A DNA stretch of 64,000 nt from Sophora flavescens (GCA_030762895.1 CM061063.1:215924103-215988102), one strand, 5' to 3'; shown: positions 1-13,044, counted from the first letter of the stretch. Notes: generated by a model not told the origin, from the sequence alone. Translations and numbers: made by a program.

Positions 1-1815
1 GGTTTGCCCAAAGAAATGGCAATATTGACTTCTATGTCCCAAAGAGATGACGGGGGGTCCAACCCTCTGTCCATTTGAGCACTAAGGGCTCATGTGATCC
101 TCCTCATCAGCCTGAAGATGATTATGATGGTGATTATGATGCTGATGATGACCTTGATAGGTGTGAGCTGTATGTTGATGATCATCATGATCGCCGCTTA
201 GTGGCATTGGGGAGGGCACATAATAACTTCGGTAATACCATACACCATCGTTTATTACCGGATGATCAGGTGAGGGTCGTTGTTGAGATTATTCGATATG
301 TTGATGCTCGAGTCCTGTGCCCACTGAGGAGGTTCAAACAGTGGGTTAGGGCCCCGGTAACTTCATCCTCTGGCAAAGAAGACTGGTCAGGTTTCTTGTT
401 GCATCTGAGGTATTCAGTTAGTTGTGTTTTTCTATATTTATAGTTGAAATTATTTGTTATTATTTAAAGATAATGCTTTATTTTTAATATTTTTAGGATG
501 TTGGAAATGATATTCTGCCTAAGAGGTCGGATCCAGGAAGACTAGAGATGTTTGCTCTTGCCAAGGTATTCATTTGACCATTTAATTAATTACGAATGAA
601 ATAACTTATCTATGACTAAAAATATATATCTTTGTTGTTTAGGGGATCGTCATAGGGGCACCTAGTGATGTTTTTAAACTTCTGCCTATACAGGTTGTGA
701 CCATGGAGAATGACGCAGCTTTGGTAAGGTTGGAACATGATGCCAGGCCAGTGACGAACTGTATATGCCAAAGAAGGAAGTTATGGAGATTGTACTCGAT
801 AAAAAATTGCAAGTTCTGCACACTTATTGTTACGGTAAATACATTTTATTTATAAGTTCAGTAATTAAATTTTAAATACTATGATAATTAACATTTTTTT
901 TATCAATATATTAGGTATCTGCATCGTATGTTAGTTGATCGGGGTAACCTCACCCTTTATGGGTTCATTTGACCCCATTTTCATTCAGGGTGATGTTCTC
1001 TTAGCACCAGAAGACCCGATCACTACCATACATGATATACTTGCCCGAGACAATCATTAATTCTACCTTGCGCCTTATCTCAATAAGTAAGTACCAGTTA
1101 TTTAATTATAATTATATATGACTTAGTCACTAATTGTTCCGTAAATACAGCAAGCATTGGCAACTGTTGATCTTGTACCCTCGGATGAATGTCGTGGTCT
1201 CCTTCTGCTCAATGGGAAATTAGCCGGCGAATGAACTCAAGATGACCAGAGAAACGTAAGCATTAAAATAATTTATAATCATTAATGCAGTTGTTTTAAT
1301 TATCTGAAATTTATTAGATATACTTTAGTTAATGTTTATTTTGTCATGATAGTTCTATTAATGCAAACCACATGTTGCGTGGTGAAAGGTGTCGGGCTAT
1401 TCGATGGATTATTCCTAACGTAAGATATTTATTAGTTCAAACGCTTCAAATGCAGTGGGTATAATTATTGATTTCTATTTAAATCCTCATATTCTAATTG
1501 GTTTTCATTTGTACGTAGTCCCGTATACAACGTGGATCACGGGAATGTGGATACTATGTGATGAAGTGGATGGTCGAAATTATCTCCTCCAGGATCACTG
1601 AAAGATGGCACGAGGTCAATGTTAATTGGTTACAATTATAAGTAACAGTTATAGATTCGTTATATGTTTTATGTTAGTTTATTAGTTAAAAGATATAATC
1701 TTTTGTCCAATTAAACTTGCAGATATTCAACAATCGGAATCCATTATCTGATGCCGACATCAATAACATAAGGAGGCGTTGGGCAACTTTCTTTCTTGAA
1801 GTGTACCAACCATAG
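1..1815 (+). pseudogene. Unit 0: Ulp1-like CACTA second gene, 5' part outside window
   Basis: Remnant of the CACTA (En/Spm) second gene. The window opens inside exon B, which ends at 409. The exons that follow are C 497-565, D from 643, F 1151-1256, H 1519-1614 and I ending at TAG 1813-1815. The peptidase residues survive as HWQLL in exon F and QRGSRECGYYVMKW in exon H. Lesions: a 2-nt gain near 45-52 and a missing base near 310 (CGAGTCCTGTG) in exon B, a lost G in exon D (GGCCAGTGACG), an extra T in exon E (TTCATTTGACC), TAA near 1058, and TAG in exon F (GGAAATTAGCC). The exon B frameshift and CTCTGGCAAAG reading are shared with unit 3, so the two are the same subtype. Not functional as it stands. 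Confidence 0.75.
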
Positions 1816-2367
1816 TTTGTACGTAGTTAGTTTAAAAACTTATCATGTACTAGCTATAGTGTACTTTTGACTGATATATATTTTGATATGAAATCTATAA
1901 TATATCATGTAGTTTTTTGGTTTCTAATTATCTTCGTTGTCAGATTATAATTGATCATATGTATTGTTCGTAATAAATTCAGTATATATTAATTTAGTGT
2001 GTTTTTGTTGTACAAAAGTGATTGGGTTGAGAATATTTAGAATATGTTATACCGGTATTGATCTGGAATACTGAAACAGGGGAAAGGAATGATAGACAAG
2101 TAAGAAGAGTTGTTTTTTTTAAAAATGAGACTTTTCACATCGGTTATACAAAAACCTATTTGGAAAGTTCGCTTTTCACATGGGTTATTTAAAAACCGAT
2201 TTGGAAAGTGAACTTTCTACATCGGTTTTACTAAATAATTGATGTGGAAAGTTCACTTTGCACATCGGTATTGTAATAACCCATCTGAAAAATAAACTTT
2301 CCACATCGGTTATTTAGAAAACCGATATTAAAAGTGTACTTTAGACATCGGTTTTAAAACCGATGTG
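1816..2367. repeat. Unit 0/1 spacer with hairpin cluster
   Basis: 1816-2130 is AT-rich flank with no reading frame or RNA gene that I can see. It ends in a conserved T-run and ATGAGACTTTTC. 2131-2367 holds six imperfect inverted repeats of CATCGGTT and AACCGATG arms separated by GTGGAAAGT/ACTTTC linkers. The last, 2345-2366, is a perfect palindrome with 11-bp arms (ACATCGGTTTT). These resemble CACTA subterminal repeats, which bind the element's own DNA-binding protein in characterised elements. Confidence 0.85.
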
Positions 2368-4736
2368 AAAAGTATCAATAAACAAGTACTGTCTCGTGGG
2401 GGATACAAAAAACTTGATCAGATAATGGTGGAAGAGGAAAAGAATGCATTTCCGGAAGCTGCATCTCAGGAGGATCCTAACGCTGAAAATCATCCAGAAG
2501 TTGTTGATCCACCTCCACCCCCACGCCATCGTAAATGGAAGAGGACCTGACAAAGAAATAAGGAAAAATATACACCTGAGGAGGCCCGCCAAGTAGCTTA
2601 GAAGATTGTAGGTATAGTTTGAATTGTAATTGTCATTTTAACATTTTTACCAAATTGTAATGTGCCTAATATTTTATATGTTATAGGATTCCTTGGACGA
2701 GCAGGTAACCCAAGGAACCTTTGTTCCTAGAGGACGCGATGATATCTTAGCTGCTGCCATCGGTAAACCAGACCACCCGAGCCGTGTCATTGGTGTTGGA
2801 TGGGGCGTCGGCATTCGCCAATACCATGGTTCATCTTCACACCAATGCCACATGGATGTTGATGTAGATAAAGCATGGCTAAAACATGAGATTGCAGCTG
2901 AGCTAAGACAGGAGATGGCCGAGCAGTTTGCCCAGCAGCTGGCAACATTGACTTCTATGTCCCAGCTGATGACAGGTGTCCAACCCTCTGTCCATGTGAG
3001 CACTAAGGGCTCATGTGAACCTCCTCATCAGCTTGAAAATGATGATGATGGTGATGATGATGACAACCCTGATAGGTGTGAGCTGTATGTTGATGATCAT
3101 CATGATCGCCGCTTAGTGGCATTGGGGAGGGCACATAATAACTTCGGTAATACCTTACACCATCGTTTATTGCCGGATGATCAGGTGAGGGTCGTTGCTG
3201 AGATTATTCGAGATGTTGATGCTCGAGTCCCTGTGCCCATTGAGGAGGTTCAAACAGTGGGTTAGGTCCCCGGTAACTTTATCCCCTGGCCAAGAAGACT
3301 GGTCAGGTTTCTTGTTACAACTGAGGTATTCAGTTAGTTGTGTTTTTCTATATTTATGGTTGAAATTATTTATTATTGTTTAAAGATAATGCTTTATTTT
3401 TATTTTCTTTAGCATGCTGGAAATGATATTCTGCCTAAAAGGTCGTATCCAGGAAGACCAGAGATGTCTGCTTCTGCCAAGGTATTCATTTGACCATTTA
3501 ATTAATTACTAATGAAATTACATATTTGTGATTACTAATATATATCTTTGTTGTTTAGGGGATCAACAAAGGGCCACCTAGTGATGTTTTTAAACTTCTG
3601 GCTATACAGGTTGTGAACATGGAGAATGACGTTGCTTTGGTAAGGTTGGAACATGATGCCAGACCAGGTGACGAACTGTATATCCCAAAGAAGGGACTTA
3701 TGGAGATTGTACTCGATAAAGAAATGTCTAGTTTTGCACACTTATCGTTATGGTGCACGTAACTACATTTTATTTATAAGTTAAGTAATTAAATTTTAAA
3801 TACTATGATAATTAACATGGTTTTTCAATATATTAGGTATCTGCATCGTATGTTAGTTGATCGCGGTAACCTCACCCTTTATGGGTTCATTGAACCCATG
3901 TTCATTCAGGGTGATGTTCTCCTAGCATCAGAAGACCCGGTCACAACCATACGTGATATACTTGCCCGAGACGATCATCAATTCTACCTTGCGCCTTATC
4001 TCAATAAGTAAGTACCAGTTATTTAATTATAACTATATATGACTTAGTCACTAATTGTACCGTAAATACAGCAAGCATTGGCAACTGTTGATCTTGTACC
4101 CTCGGATGAATGTCGCGGTCTTCTTCTGCTCAATGGGAAATAAGCCGGTGAATGAACTGAAGATGATCATAGAAACGTAAGCATTAAAATAATTTATAAT
4201 CAGTAATGCAGTTGTTTTAATTATCTGAAATCTATTAGATATACTTTAATTAATGTTTATTTTGTCATGATAGTTCTATTAATGCAAACCATATGTTGCG
4301 TGGTGAAAGGCGTCGGGCTATTAGATGGATTATTCCTAAAGTAAGATATTTATGAGTTCAAACGCTTCAAATGCAGTTGGTATAATTACTGATTTCTATT
4401 TAATTCCTCATATTCTAATTGGGTTTCATTTGTACGTAGTCCGGTATACAACGTAGATCATGGGAATGTGGATACTATGTGATGAAGTGGATGGTCGAAA
4501 TTATCTCCTCCAGGATTTCTAAAAGATGGCACGAGGTAAATGATAATTGGTTACAATTAGAAGTAACAGTTATAGATTCGTTATATGTTTTATGTTAGTT
4601 TATTACTTAAAAGATATAATCTTTTGTCCAATTAAACTTGCAGATATTCAAAAATCCGACTCCATTATCTGATGCCGACATTAATAACATAAGGAGGCGT
4701 TGGGCAACTTTCTTTCTTGAAGTGTACCAACCATAG
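2368..4736 (+). pseudogene. Unit 1: Ulp1-like CACTA second gene, nearly intact 3' part
   Basis: Exons: A 2368-2607, B 2687-3325, C 3413-3481, D 3559-3758, E 3837-4008, F 4072-4176, G 4274-4340, H 4440-4535, I 4644-4736. Exon A carries the SRGGYKKLDQIM region of the plant transposase family. Exon B has DEQVTQGTFVPRG, an Asp-rich tract and the DUF8039-like block (ELYVDDHH to the end of the exon). Exons E-I form the C48 peptidase-like domain with HWQLL and WECGYYVMKW. Visible lesions are few: TGA at 2548-2550 and TAG near the end of exon A, and TAG at 3263-3265 where other copies have CAG. Exon D uses a weak donor (GTAACT). Exons C to I read through. No start codon is visible because the unit begins at the hairpin. 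Confidence 0.8.
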
Positions 4737-5285
4737 TTTGCATGTAGTTAGTTTAAAAACTTATCTTGTACTAGCAATATTGTACTTTTGACTGATATAT
4801 ATTTTGATGTGAAATCTATAATATATCATGAAGCTTTTTGGTTTCTACTTTTCATTGTTGTCTAAATGTAATTGATCATATGTATTATTCGTACTAAATT
4901 CATATATACTAATTTAGTGTGTTTTTGTTGTACCAAAGTGATTGTGTTGAGAATATTTAGAATATGTTATACGAGTATTGATCTGGATTACTGAAGCAGG
5001 GGAAAGGAATTATAGAAAAGTAAAAAGAGTTTTTTTTTTAAAAAATGAGACTTTTCACATCGGTTATACAAAAACCGATGTGGAAAGTTCACTTTTCACA
5101 TGGGTTATTTATAAACCGATGTGGAAAGTTCACTTTTCAAATCGGTTATATTTAAAACCGATATGGAAAGTGACTTTCCACATCGGTTTTGTAATAACCC
5201 ATGTGAAAAATGAACTTTCCACATCGGTTATTTAGAAAACCGATATTAAAAGTGTACTTTAGACCTCGGTTTAAAAACCGATGTG
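4737..5285. repeat. Unit 1/2 spacer with hairpin cluster
   Basis: 4737-5050 is AT-rich non-coding flank. 5051-5285 holds six CATCGGTT/AACCGATG inverted repeats. The final one has a mismatched arm (ACCTCGG) and an altered loop, unlike the perfect palindrome in most units. Confidence 0.85.
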
Positions 5286-5970
5286 AAACGTATCAATAAA
5301 CAAGTACTGTCTCGTGGGGGATATAAAAAACTTGATCAGATAATGGTGGAAGAGGGAAAAAAAAGCATTTCAGGAAGCAGCATCTCAGGCGGATCCTAAT
5401 GCTAAAAATCATCCAGAAGTTGTTGATCCACATCCACCCCCACGCCATCGTAAATGGAAGAGGGCCCGACAAAGAAATACGGGAAAATATACATCTGAGG
5501 AGGCCCACCAAGTAGCTTAGAAGATTGTAGGTATAGTTTGAATTGTAATTGTCATTTTAACATTGTTACCGAATTGTAATGTGCCTAATATTTTATATGT
5601 TATAGGATGCCTTGGACGAGCAGGTAACCCAAGGAACCTTTGTTCCTAGAGGATGCGATGATATATTAGCTGCTACCATTGGTAAACCAGACCACCTGAG
5701 CCATGTCATTGGTGTTGGATGGGGCGTCGGCATTCACCAATACCATGGTACATCTTCACACCAATGCCACAAGGATGTTGATGCAGATAGAGCACGGCTA
5801 AAACAGGAGATTGCAGCTGAGCTTAGGCAGGAGAAGGCCGAGCAGTTTTCCCAGCAGCTGGCAACATTGACTTCTATGTCCCAGTAGATGACAGGTGTCC
5901 AAACCTCTGTCCATGTGAGCACTAAGGGCTCATGTGATCCTCCTCATCCACCTGAAAATGATGGTGATGG

Positions 5971-6012
<42 letters not shown>

Positions 6013-7683
6013 CGACCCTGATAGGTGTGAGCTGTATGTTGATGATCATCATGATCGTCGGTTAGTGGCATTGGGGAGGGCACATAATAACTTCGGTAAT
6101 ACCATACACCATCGTTTATTACCGGATGACCAGGTGAGGTCGTAGTTGAGATTATTCGAGATGCTGATGCTTGAGTCCCTGTGCCCACTGACGAGGTTCA
6201 AACAGTTGGTCAGGCCCCCGGTAACTTCATCCCCTGGCCAAGAAGACTGGTCAAGTTTCTTGTTGCATCTGAGGTATTCAGTTAGTTGTGTTTTTCAATA
6301 TTTATAGTTTAAATTATTTATTATTGTTTAAAGATAATGCTTTATTTTTATTTTTTTAGGATGTTGGAAATGATATTCTGCCTAAAAGGTCGGATCCAGG
6401 AAGACCAGAGATGTCTGCTCCTGCCAAGGTATTCATTTGACCATTTAATTAATTACGAATGAAATAACTTATCTGTGATTACTAATATATATCTTTGTTG
6501 TTTATGGGATCGAGAAAAGGGCACCTAGTGATGTTTTTAAACTTCTAGCTATACAGGTTGTGACCATGGAGAACGACGCAGCTTTGGTAAGGTTGGAACA
6601 TGATGCCAGGCCAGGTGACGAACTGTATATCCCAAGGAAGGGATTTATGGAGATTGTACTCGATAAAGAAATGGCTGGTTCTGCACACTTATCGTTATGG
6701 TGCACATAAGTACATTTTATTTATACGTTAAGTAATTAAATTTTAAAAACTATGCTAATAAACATGTTTTTTCAATATATTAGGTATCTGCATTGTATGT
6801 TAGTTGATCAGGGTAACCTCACCCTTTATGGGTTCATTGACCCCATGTTCATTCAGGGTGATGTTCTCCTAGCATCAGAAGACCCGGTCACCACCATACG
6901 TGATATACTTGCCCGAGACGATCATCAATTCTACCTTGCGCCTTATCTCAACAAGTAAGTACCAGTTATTTAATTATAACTGTATATGACTTAGTCACTA
7001 ATTGTTCCGCAAATACAGCAAGCATTGGCAACTGTTGATCTTGTACCCTCGGATGAATGTCGTGGTCTTCTTCTGCTCAATGGGAAATAAGCCGGCGAAT
7101 GAACTGAAGATGATTATGGAAACGTAAGCATTAAAATAATTTATAATCAGTAATGCAGTTGTTTGAATTATCTAAAATTTATTAGATATACTTTAATCAA
7201 TGTTTATTTTGTCATGATAGTTCTATTAATGCAAACCACATGTTGCGTGGTGAAAGGCGTCGGTCTAGTAGATGGATTATTCCTAACGCAAGATATTTAT
7301 TAGTTCAAACGCTTCAAATGCAGTGGGTATAATTATTGATTTCTATTTAATTCCTCATATTCTAATTGGGTTTCATTTGTACGTAGTCCGATATGCAACG
7401 TGGATCATGGGAATGTGGATACTATGTGATGAAGTGGATTGTCGAAATTATCTCCTCCTGGATCATTGAAAGATAGAACGAGGTAAATGTTAATTGGTAA
7501 CAATTAGAAGTAACAGTTATAGATTCGTTATATGTTTTATGTTTGTTTATTACTTAAAGGATATAATCTTTTGTCCAATTAAACTTGCAGATATTCAACA
7601 ATCGGAATCCATTATCTGATGCCGACATCAATAACATAAGGAGGCGTTGGGCAACTTTCTTTCTTGAAGTGTACCAACCATAG
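5286..7683 (+). pseudogene. Unit 2: Ulp1-like CACTA second gene, longest Asp tract
   Basis: Exons: A 5286-5526, B 5606-6273, C 6360-6428, D about 6506-6705, E 6784-6954, F 7019-7123, G 7221-7287, H 7387-7482, I 7591-7683. The GAT/GAC run in exon B (about 5970-6017) is the longest in the array. Lesions: +1 frameshift in exon A (GAGGGAAAAAAAAGC), TAG at 5885-5887, a lost base near 6137 (GTGAGGTCGTAG), both splice sites of exon D lost (acceptor TTTATGGG, donor GCACATAAG), TAG at 7474-7476 in exon H. Exon G has a GC donor (GCAAGA). Exon A shares the AKNHPEVVDPHPP reading with units 4 and 9. ECGYY is present. Confidence 0.78.
5956..6017 (+). repeat. GAT/GAC triplet run encoding poly-Asp, longest example
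   Basis: Exon B of every complete unit carries an Asp tract made of GAT with interspersed GGT and terminal GAC codons. It is longest here, in unit 2, and short in unit 8 (around 25248-25275) and unit 13 (around 45267-45296). Unit 17 lacks it. Length differences are whole triplets, so the frame is kept. Confidence 0.85.
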
Positions 7684-8141
7684 TTTGTACGTAGTTAGTT
7701 TAAAAACTTATCATGTACTAGCTATAGTGTACTTTTGACTGATATATATTTTGATATGAAATCTATAATATATCATGTTGGTTTTTGGTTTCTAATTATC
7801 TCTGTTGTCTGAATGTAATTGAACATATGTATTGTTCGTAATAAATTCAGTATATATTAATTTAGTGTGTTTTTGTTGTACAAAAGTGATTGTGTTGAGA
7901 ATATTTAGAATATGTTATTCTGATATTGATCTGGATTACTAAAACAGGGGAAATGAATGATAGAAATGTAAAAATATTTTTTTAAAAAAATGAGACTTTT
8001 CACATCGATTTTACAAAAACCGATGTGGAAAGTCCACATCGGTTTTGTAATAACCCATGTGGAAAATGAACTTTCCTAATCCATTATTTATAAAACCGAT
8101 GTTAAAAGTGTACTTTAGACATCGATTTTAAAACCGATGTG
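7684..8141. repeat. Unit 2/3 spacer with short hairpin cluster
   Basis: 7684-7994 is AT-rich non-coding flank. 7995-8141 keeps only four inverted repeats, two with CATCGATT instead of CATCGGTT. The cluster is about 90 bp shorter than in units 0/1 or 1/2, consistent with loss between repeats. Confidence 0.83.
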
Positions 8142-10516
8142 AAAAGTATCAATAAACAAGTTCTGCCTCGTCGGGGATATAAAAAACTTGATCAGATAAT
8201 GGTGGAAGAGGAAAAGAAAGCATTTCAGGAAGCAGCATCACAGGCGGATCCTAACGCAGAAAATCATCCAGAATTTGTTGATCCACCTCCACCCCCATGC
8301 CATCGTAAATGGAAGAGGGCCCGACAAAGAAATTCGGGTTAATATACATCTGAGGAGTCCCGCCAAGTAGCTGAGAAGATTGTAAGTATAGTTTGAATTG
8401 TAATTGTAATTTTAACATTATTACCGAATTATAATGAGACCTAATATTTTATATGTTACAGGATGCCTTGGACGAGCAGGTAACCCAAGGAACCTTTGTT
8501 CTTAGAGGACGCGATGATATCTTAGCTGCTGCCATCGGTAAACCAGACCACCCGGGCCGTGTCATTGGTGAAGGATGGGGCATCGACATTCTCCAATACC
8601 ATGGTTCATCTTCACACCAATGCCACATGGATGTTGATGCAGATAAATTATGGCTAAAACAAGTGATTGCAGCTAAACATAAACAGGAGATGGCCAAGCA
8701 GTTTACCCAGCAGCTGGCAATATTGACTTCTATGTCCCAGCAGATGACAGGTGTCCAACCCTCTGTCCATGTGAGCACTAAGGGCTCATGTGATCCTCCT
8801 CATCAGCCTGAAAATGATTATGATGGTGATGATGATGATGATGATGACCTTGATAGTTGTGAGCTGTATGTTGATGATCATCATGATCGCCGCTTAGAGG
8901 CATTGGGGAGGGTACATAATAACTCCGGTAATACCATACACCATCGTTTATTACTGGATGATCAGGTGAGGGTCGTTGTTGAGATTATTCGAGATGTTGA
9001 TGCTCGAGTACTGTGCCCACTGAGGAGGTTCAAACAGTGGGTTAGGCCCCCGATAACTTCATCCTCTGGCAAAGAAGACTGGTCAGGTTTCTTGTTGCAT
9101 CTGAGGTATTTAGTTAGTTGTGTTTTTCCATATTTATAGTTGAAATTATTTATTATTGTTTAAATATAATGCTTTATTTTTATTATTTTTAGGATGTTGG
9201 AAATGATATTCTGCCTAAGAGGTCGGATCCAGGAAGACCAGAGATGTTTGCTCCAGCCAAGGTATTCATTTGACCATTTAATTAATTACGAATGAAATAA
9301 CTTATCTATGACTATTAATATAAATATTTGTTGTTTAGGAGATCGACAAAGGGGCACCTAGTGATGTTTTTAAACTTCTGCCTATACAGGTTGTGACCAT
9401 GGAGAATGACGCAGCTTTGGTAAGGTTGGAACATGATGCCAGGCCAGGTGACGAACTGTATATCCCAAAGAAGGAAGTTATGGAGATTGTACACGATAAA
9501 AAAATGGCTAGTTCTGCACACTTATCGTTATGGTGCACGTAAATACATTTTATTTATAAGTTAAGTAATTAAATTTTAAATACTATGATAATTAACATTT
9601 TTTTTTCAATATATTAGGTATCTGCATCGTATGTTAGTGATCGCGGTCACCTCACCGTTTATGGGTTCATTGACCCCATGTTCATTCAGGGTGATGTTCT
9701 CCTAGCATCAGAAGACCCGGTCACCACCATACGTGATATACTTGCCCGAGACAATCATCAATTCTACCTTGCGCCTTATCTCAATAAGTAAGTACAAGTT
9801 ACTTAATTGTAACTCTATATGACTTAGTCACTAATTGTTCCGTAAATACAACAAGCATTAGCAACTGTTGATCTTGTACCCTCGGATGAATGTCATGGTC
9901 TTCTTCTGCTCAATGGGAAATAAGCCGGCGAATGAACTGATGATGATCATAGAAACGTAAGCATTAAAATAATTTATAATAAGTAATGCAGTTGTTTTAA
10001 TTATCTGAAATCTATTAGATATACTTTAATTAATGTTTATTTTGTCATGATAGTTCTATTAATGCAAACCACATGTTGCGTGGTGAAAGGCGTCGGGCTA
10101 TTAGATGGATTATTCCTAAAGTAAGATATTTATTAGTTCAAACACTTCAAATGCAGTGGGTATAATTATTGATTTCTATTTAATTCCTCATATTCTAATT
10201 GGGTTTCATTTGTATGTAGTCCGGTATACAACGTGGATCATGGGAATGTGGATACTATGTGATGAAGTGGATGGTCGAAATTATCTCGTCCAGGATCACT
10301 GAAAGATGGCACGAGGTAAATGTTAATTGGTTACAATTAGAAGTAACAGTTATAGATTCGTTATATGTTTTATGTTAGTTTATTACTTAAAAGATATAAT
10401 CTTTTGTCCAATTAAACCTGCAGATATTCAACAATCCGACTCCATTATCCGATGCCGACATCAATAACATAAGGAGGTGTTGGGCAACTTTCTTTCTGGA
10501 AGTGTACCAACCATAG
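8142..10516 (+). pseudogene. Unit 3: Ulp1-like CACTA second gene, catalytic His exon damaged
   Basis: Exons: A 8142-8381, B 8462-9105, C 9193-9261, D 9339-9538, E 9618-9787, F about 9852-9956, G 10054-10120, H 10220-10315, I 10424-10516. Exon B is open until a lost base near 9009 (GAGTACTGTG). The shifted frame then runs across the exon end to 9139. Further lesions: TAA at 8340-8342 in exon A, a lost T near 9639 in exon E (GTTAGTGATCG), exon F acceptor ACAG changed to ACAA, and HWQ changed to H-stop (CATTAG). ECGYY in exon H is intact. Same subtype as unit 0. Confidence 0.78.
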
Positions 10517-11047
10517 TTTGTATGTAGTTAGTTTAAAAACTTATCATGTACTAGCTATAGTGTACTTTTGACTGATATATATTTTGATATGAAATCTATA
10601 ATATATCATGTAGCTTTTTGGTTTCCAATTATCTTTGTTGTCTGAATGCAATTGATCATATGTATTGTTCGTACTAAATTCAGTATATATTAATTTAGTA
10701 TGTTTTTGTTGTACCAAAGTGATTGTGTTGAGAATATTTAGAATATGTTATACTGGTATTGATCTGGATTACTGAAACAGGGGAAATGAATTACAGAAAA
10801 GTAAGAAGAGTTTTTTTTTTAAAAAGAGACTTATCACATCGGTTATACAAAACCCGATGTGGAAAGTTCACTTTTCACATGGGTTATTTATAAACCGATG
10901 TGGAAAGTGAACTTTCTACATCGGTTTTAGTAAATAACCGATGTGGAAAGTTCACTTTTCACATGTGAAAAATGAACTTTCCACATCGGTTATTTAGAAA
11001 ACCGATATTAAAAGTGTACTTTAGATATCGGTTTAAAAACCGATGTG
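10517..11047. repeat. Unit 3/4 spacer with hairpin cluster
   Basis: 10517-10830 is AT-rich non-coding flank. 10831-11047 holds about five inverted repeats. One has lost its middle so that TTTTCACATGTGAAAA forms a new short palindrome near 10955-10971. The last hairpin has a longer A-rich loop. Confidence 0.83.
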
Positions 11048-12491
11048 AAAAGTATAAATAAACAAGTACTGTCTCGTGGGGGATATAAAAAACTTGATCA
11101 GATAATGGTGGAAGAGGAAAAGAAAGCATTTCAGGAAGCAGCATCTCAGGCGGATCCTAACGCTAAAAATCATCCAAAAGTTGTTGATCCACATCCACCC
11201 CCACGCCATCGTAAATGGAAGAGGGCCCGACAAAGAAATACGGGAAAATATACATCTGAGGAGGCCCGCCAAGTAGCTTAGAAGGTTATAGGTATAGTTT
11301 GAATTGTAATTGTCATTTTAACATTGTTACCGAATTGTAATGTGCCTAATATTTTATATGTTATAGGATGACTTGGACGAGCAGGTCACCCAAGGAACCT
11401 TTGTTCCTAGAGGCTGCGATGATATATTAGCTGCAGCCATCGGTAAACCAGACCACCCGAGCCATGTCATTGGTGTTGGATGGGGCGTCGGCATTCGCCA
11501 ATACCATGGTTCATCTTCACACCAATGCCACAACGATGTTGATGCAAATAGAGCACGGCTAAAACAGGAGATTGCAGTTGAGCTAAGACAGGAGATGGTC
11601 GAGTAGTTTACCCAGCAGCTGGCAATATTGACTTCTATGTCCCAGCAGATGACAGGTGTCCAACCCTCTGTCCATGTGAGCACTAAGGGCTCATGTTATC
11701 CTCCTCATCAGCCTGAAAATGATGATGATGGTGATGATGATGGTGATGATGATGATGATGATGACGACGACCCTGATAGGTGTGAGCTGTATGTTGATGA
11801 TCATCATGATTGCCGCTTAGTGGCATTGGGGAGGGCACATAATAACTTCGGTAATACCATACAACATCGTTTATTACCGTATGATCAGGTGAGGGTCGTT
11901 GTTGAGATTATTCGAGATAATGATGCTCGAGTCCCTGTGCCCACTGAGGAGGTTCATACAGTGGGTCAGGCCCCCGGTAACTTCATCCCCTGTCCATGAA
12001 GACTGGTTGGGTTTCTTGTTGCATCTGAGGTATTCAGTTATTGTATTTTTCTATATTTATGGTTGAAATTATTTATTATTGTTTAAAGACAATGCTTTAT
12101 TTTTATTTTCTTTAGGATGTTGGAAATGATATTCTGCCTAAAAGGTCGGATCCAGGAAGACCAGAGATGTCTGCTCCTGCCAAGGTATTCATTTGACCAT
12201 TTAATTAATTACGAATAAAATAACTTATTTGTGATTACTAATATATATCTTTGTTGTTTAGGGGATCGACAAAGGGGCACCTAGTGATGTTTTTAAACTT
12301 CTGGCTATACAGGCTGTGACCATGGAGAATGACACAGCTTTGGTAAGGTTGGAACATGATGCCAGGCCAGGTGACGAACTGTATATCCCAAAGAAGGGAC
12401 TTATGGAGATTGTACTCGATAAAGAAATGGCTAGTTCTGCACACTTATCATTATGGTGCACGTAAATACATTTTATTTATAATTTAAGTAT

Positions 12492-12676
12492 ACTAGTACC
12501 CCGACGTCTTGGTTACTAAGTTCCATATCGTCATTTACATCATTTTTTGTCTATGAAAAACAAATCCAAAATAGGATAACGTCATAAGAACACTAGTACA
12601 CCGACATCTCGGTTACTAAGTTCTATATCGTCATTTACGTCATTTTTCGTCTATGAAAACAAATCCAAAATAAGAT
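12492..12676. repeat. Two tandem copies of a 100-bp repeat
   Basis: Copies start at 12492 and 12592. Both share ACTAGTAC, CCGAC, TCGGTTACTAAGTTC-type and AACAAATCCAAAATA blocks. The second is preceded by C, giving CACTAGTACACCGAC. The same pair lies at 28837 and 28936. Confidence 0.75.
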
Positions 12677-13000
12677 CTCCGCAACTTATCCAAGTTACCG
12701 GAAATACGTCATTGAGTAAACTCATTTACAGAAAATCCTTTCTACTTGAAATTCGTTTGTAAAACGTCAAATCATAGCAAATCCACTTTCCTTTGGAAAC
12801 TCATTTTTTTCCTGAAATAACGTCAAATCATCAAGAACTCTTTTACTGAAACTTCAACTCTAAAAAAATAAATCAATTCAGATTAAATCTCTTCTCAAAA
12901 TAAGTACTGTTGTTTTTAAACTTTCACCGAAAAAAAAATTTCGAAACTTGCCGTCGTTTATCATTTTCCAAGAAAATATTTTTTTTAAGTCAAACTTTGA

Positions 13001-13004
<4 letters not shown>

Positions 13005-13044
<40 letters not shown>
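13005..13044. repeat. TTA microsatellite
   Basis: An uninterrupted run of ATT/TTA triplets inside the foreign segment of unit 4. The counterpart in the second copy of the segment is at about 29300-29339. Confidence 0.9.

Noticed and set aside
2131..2367. Evenly spaced palindromes resembling a CRISPR array
   Set aside because: Eukaryotic context. Arms and loops vary, spacers are the same GTGGAAAGT-type linker, and the pattern matches CACTA subterminal repeats.
2341..2592. Recurrent minus-strand frame of about 83 codons (MAGLLRC start, ending near FHIGFKTDV) over exon A and the last hairpin, also at 16025, 18969, 44554, 57228 and 60210
   Set aside because: It is the complement of exon A and the hairpin. 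It is open in copies where exon A has stops, but it has no family resemblance, and its recurrence is explained by the tandem copies.
3003..3265. Asp-rich frame taken as an acidic host protein gene
   Set aside because: It is exon B of the transposon gene; the acidic run is a GAT repeat inside a larger DUF8039-like context.
3535..3758. Minus-strand frames of 67-68 codons (MCRTSHFF and MHHNDKC types) in every unit
   Set aside because: Shadows of exon D, which has recognisable sense-strand readings and splice sites.
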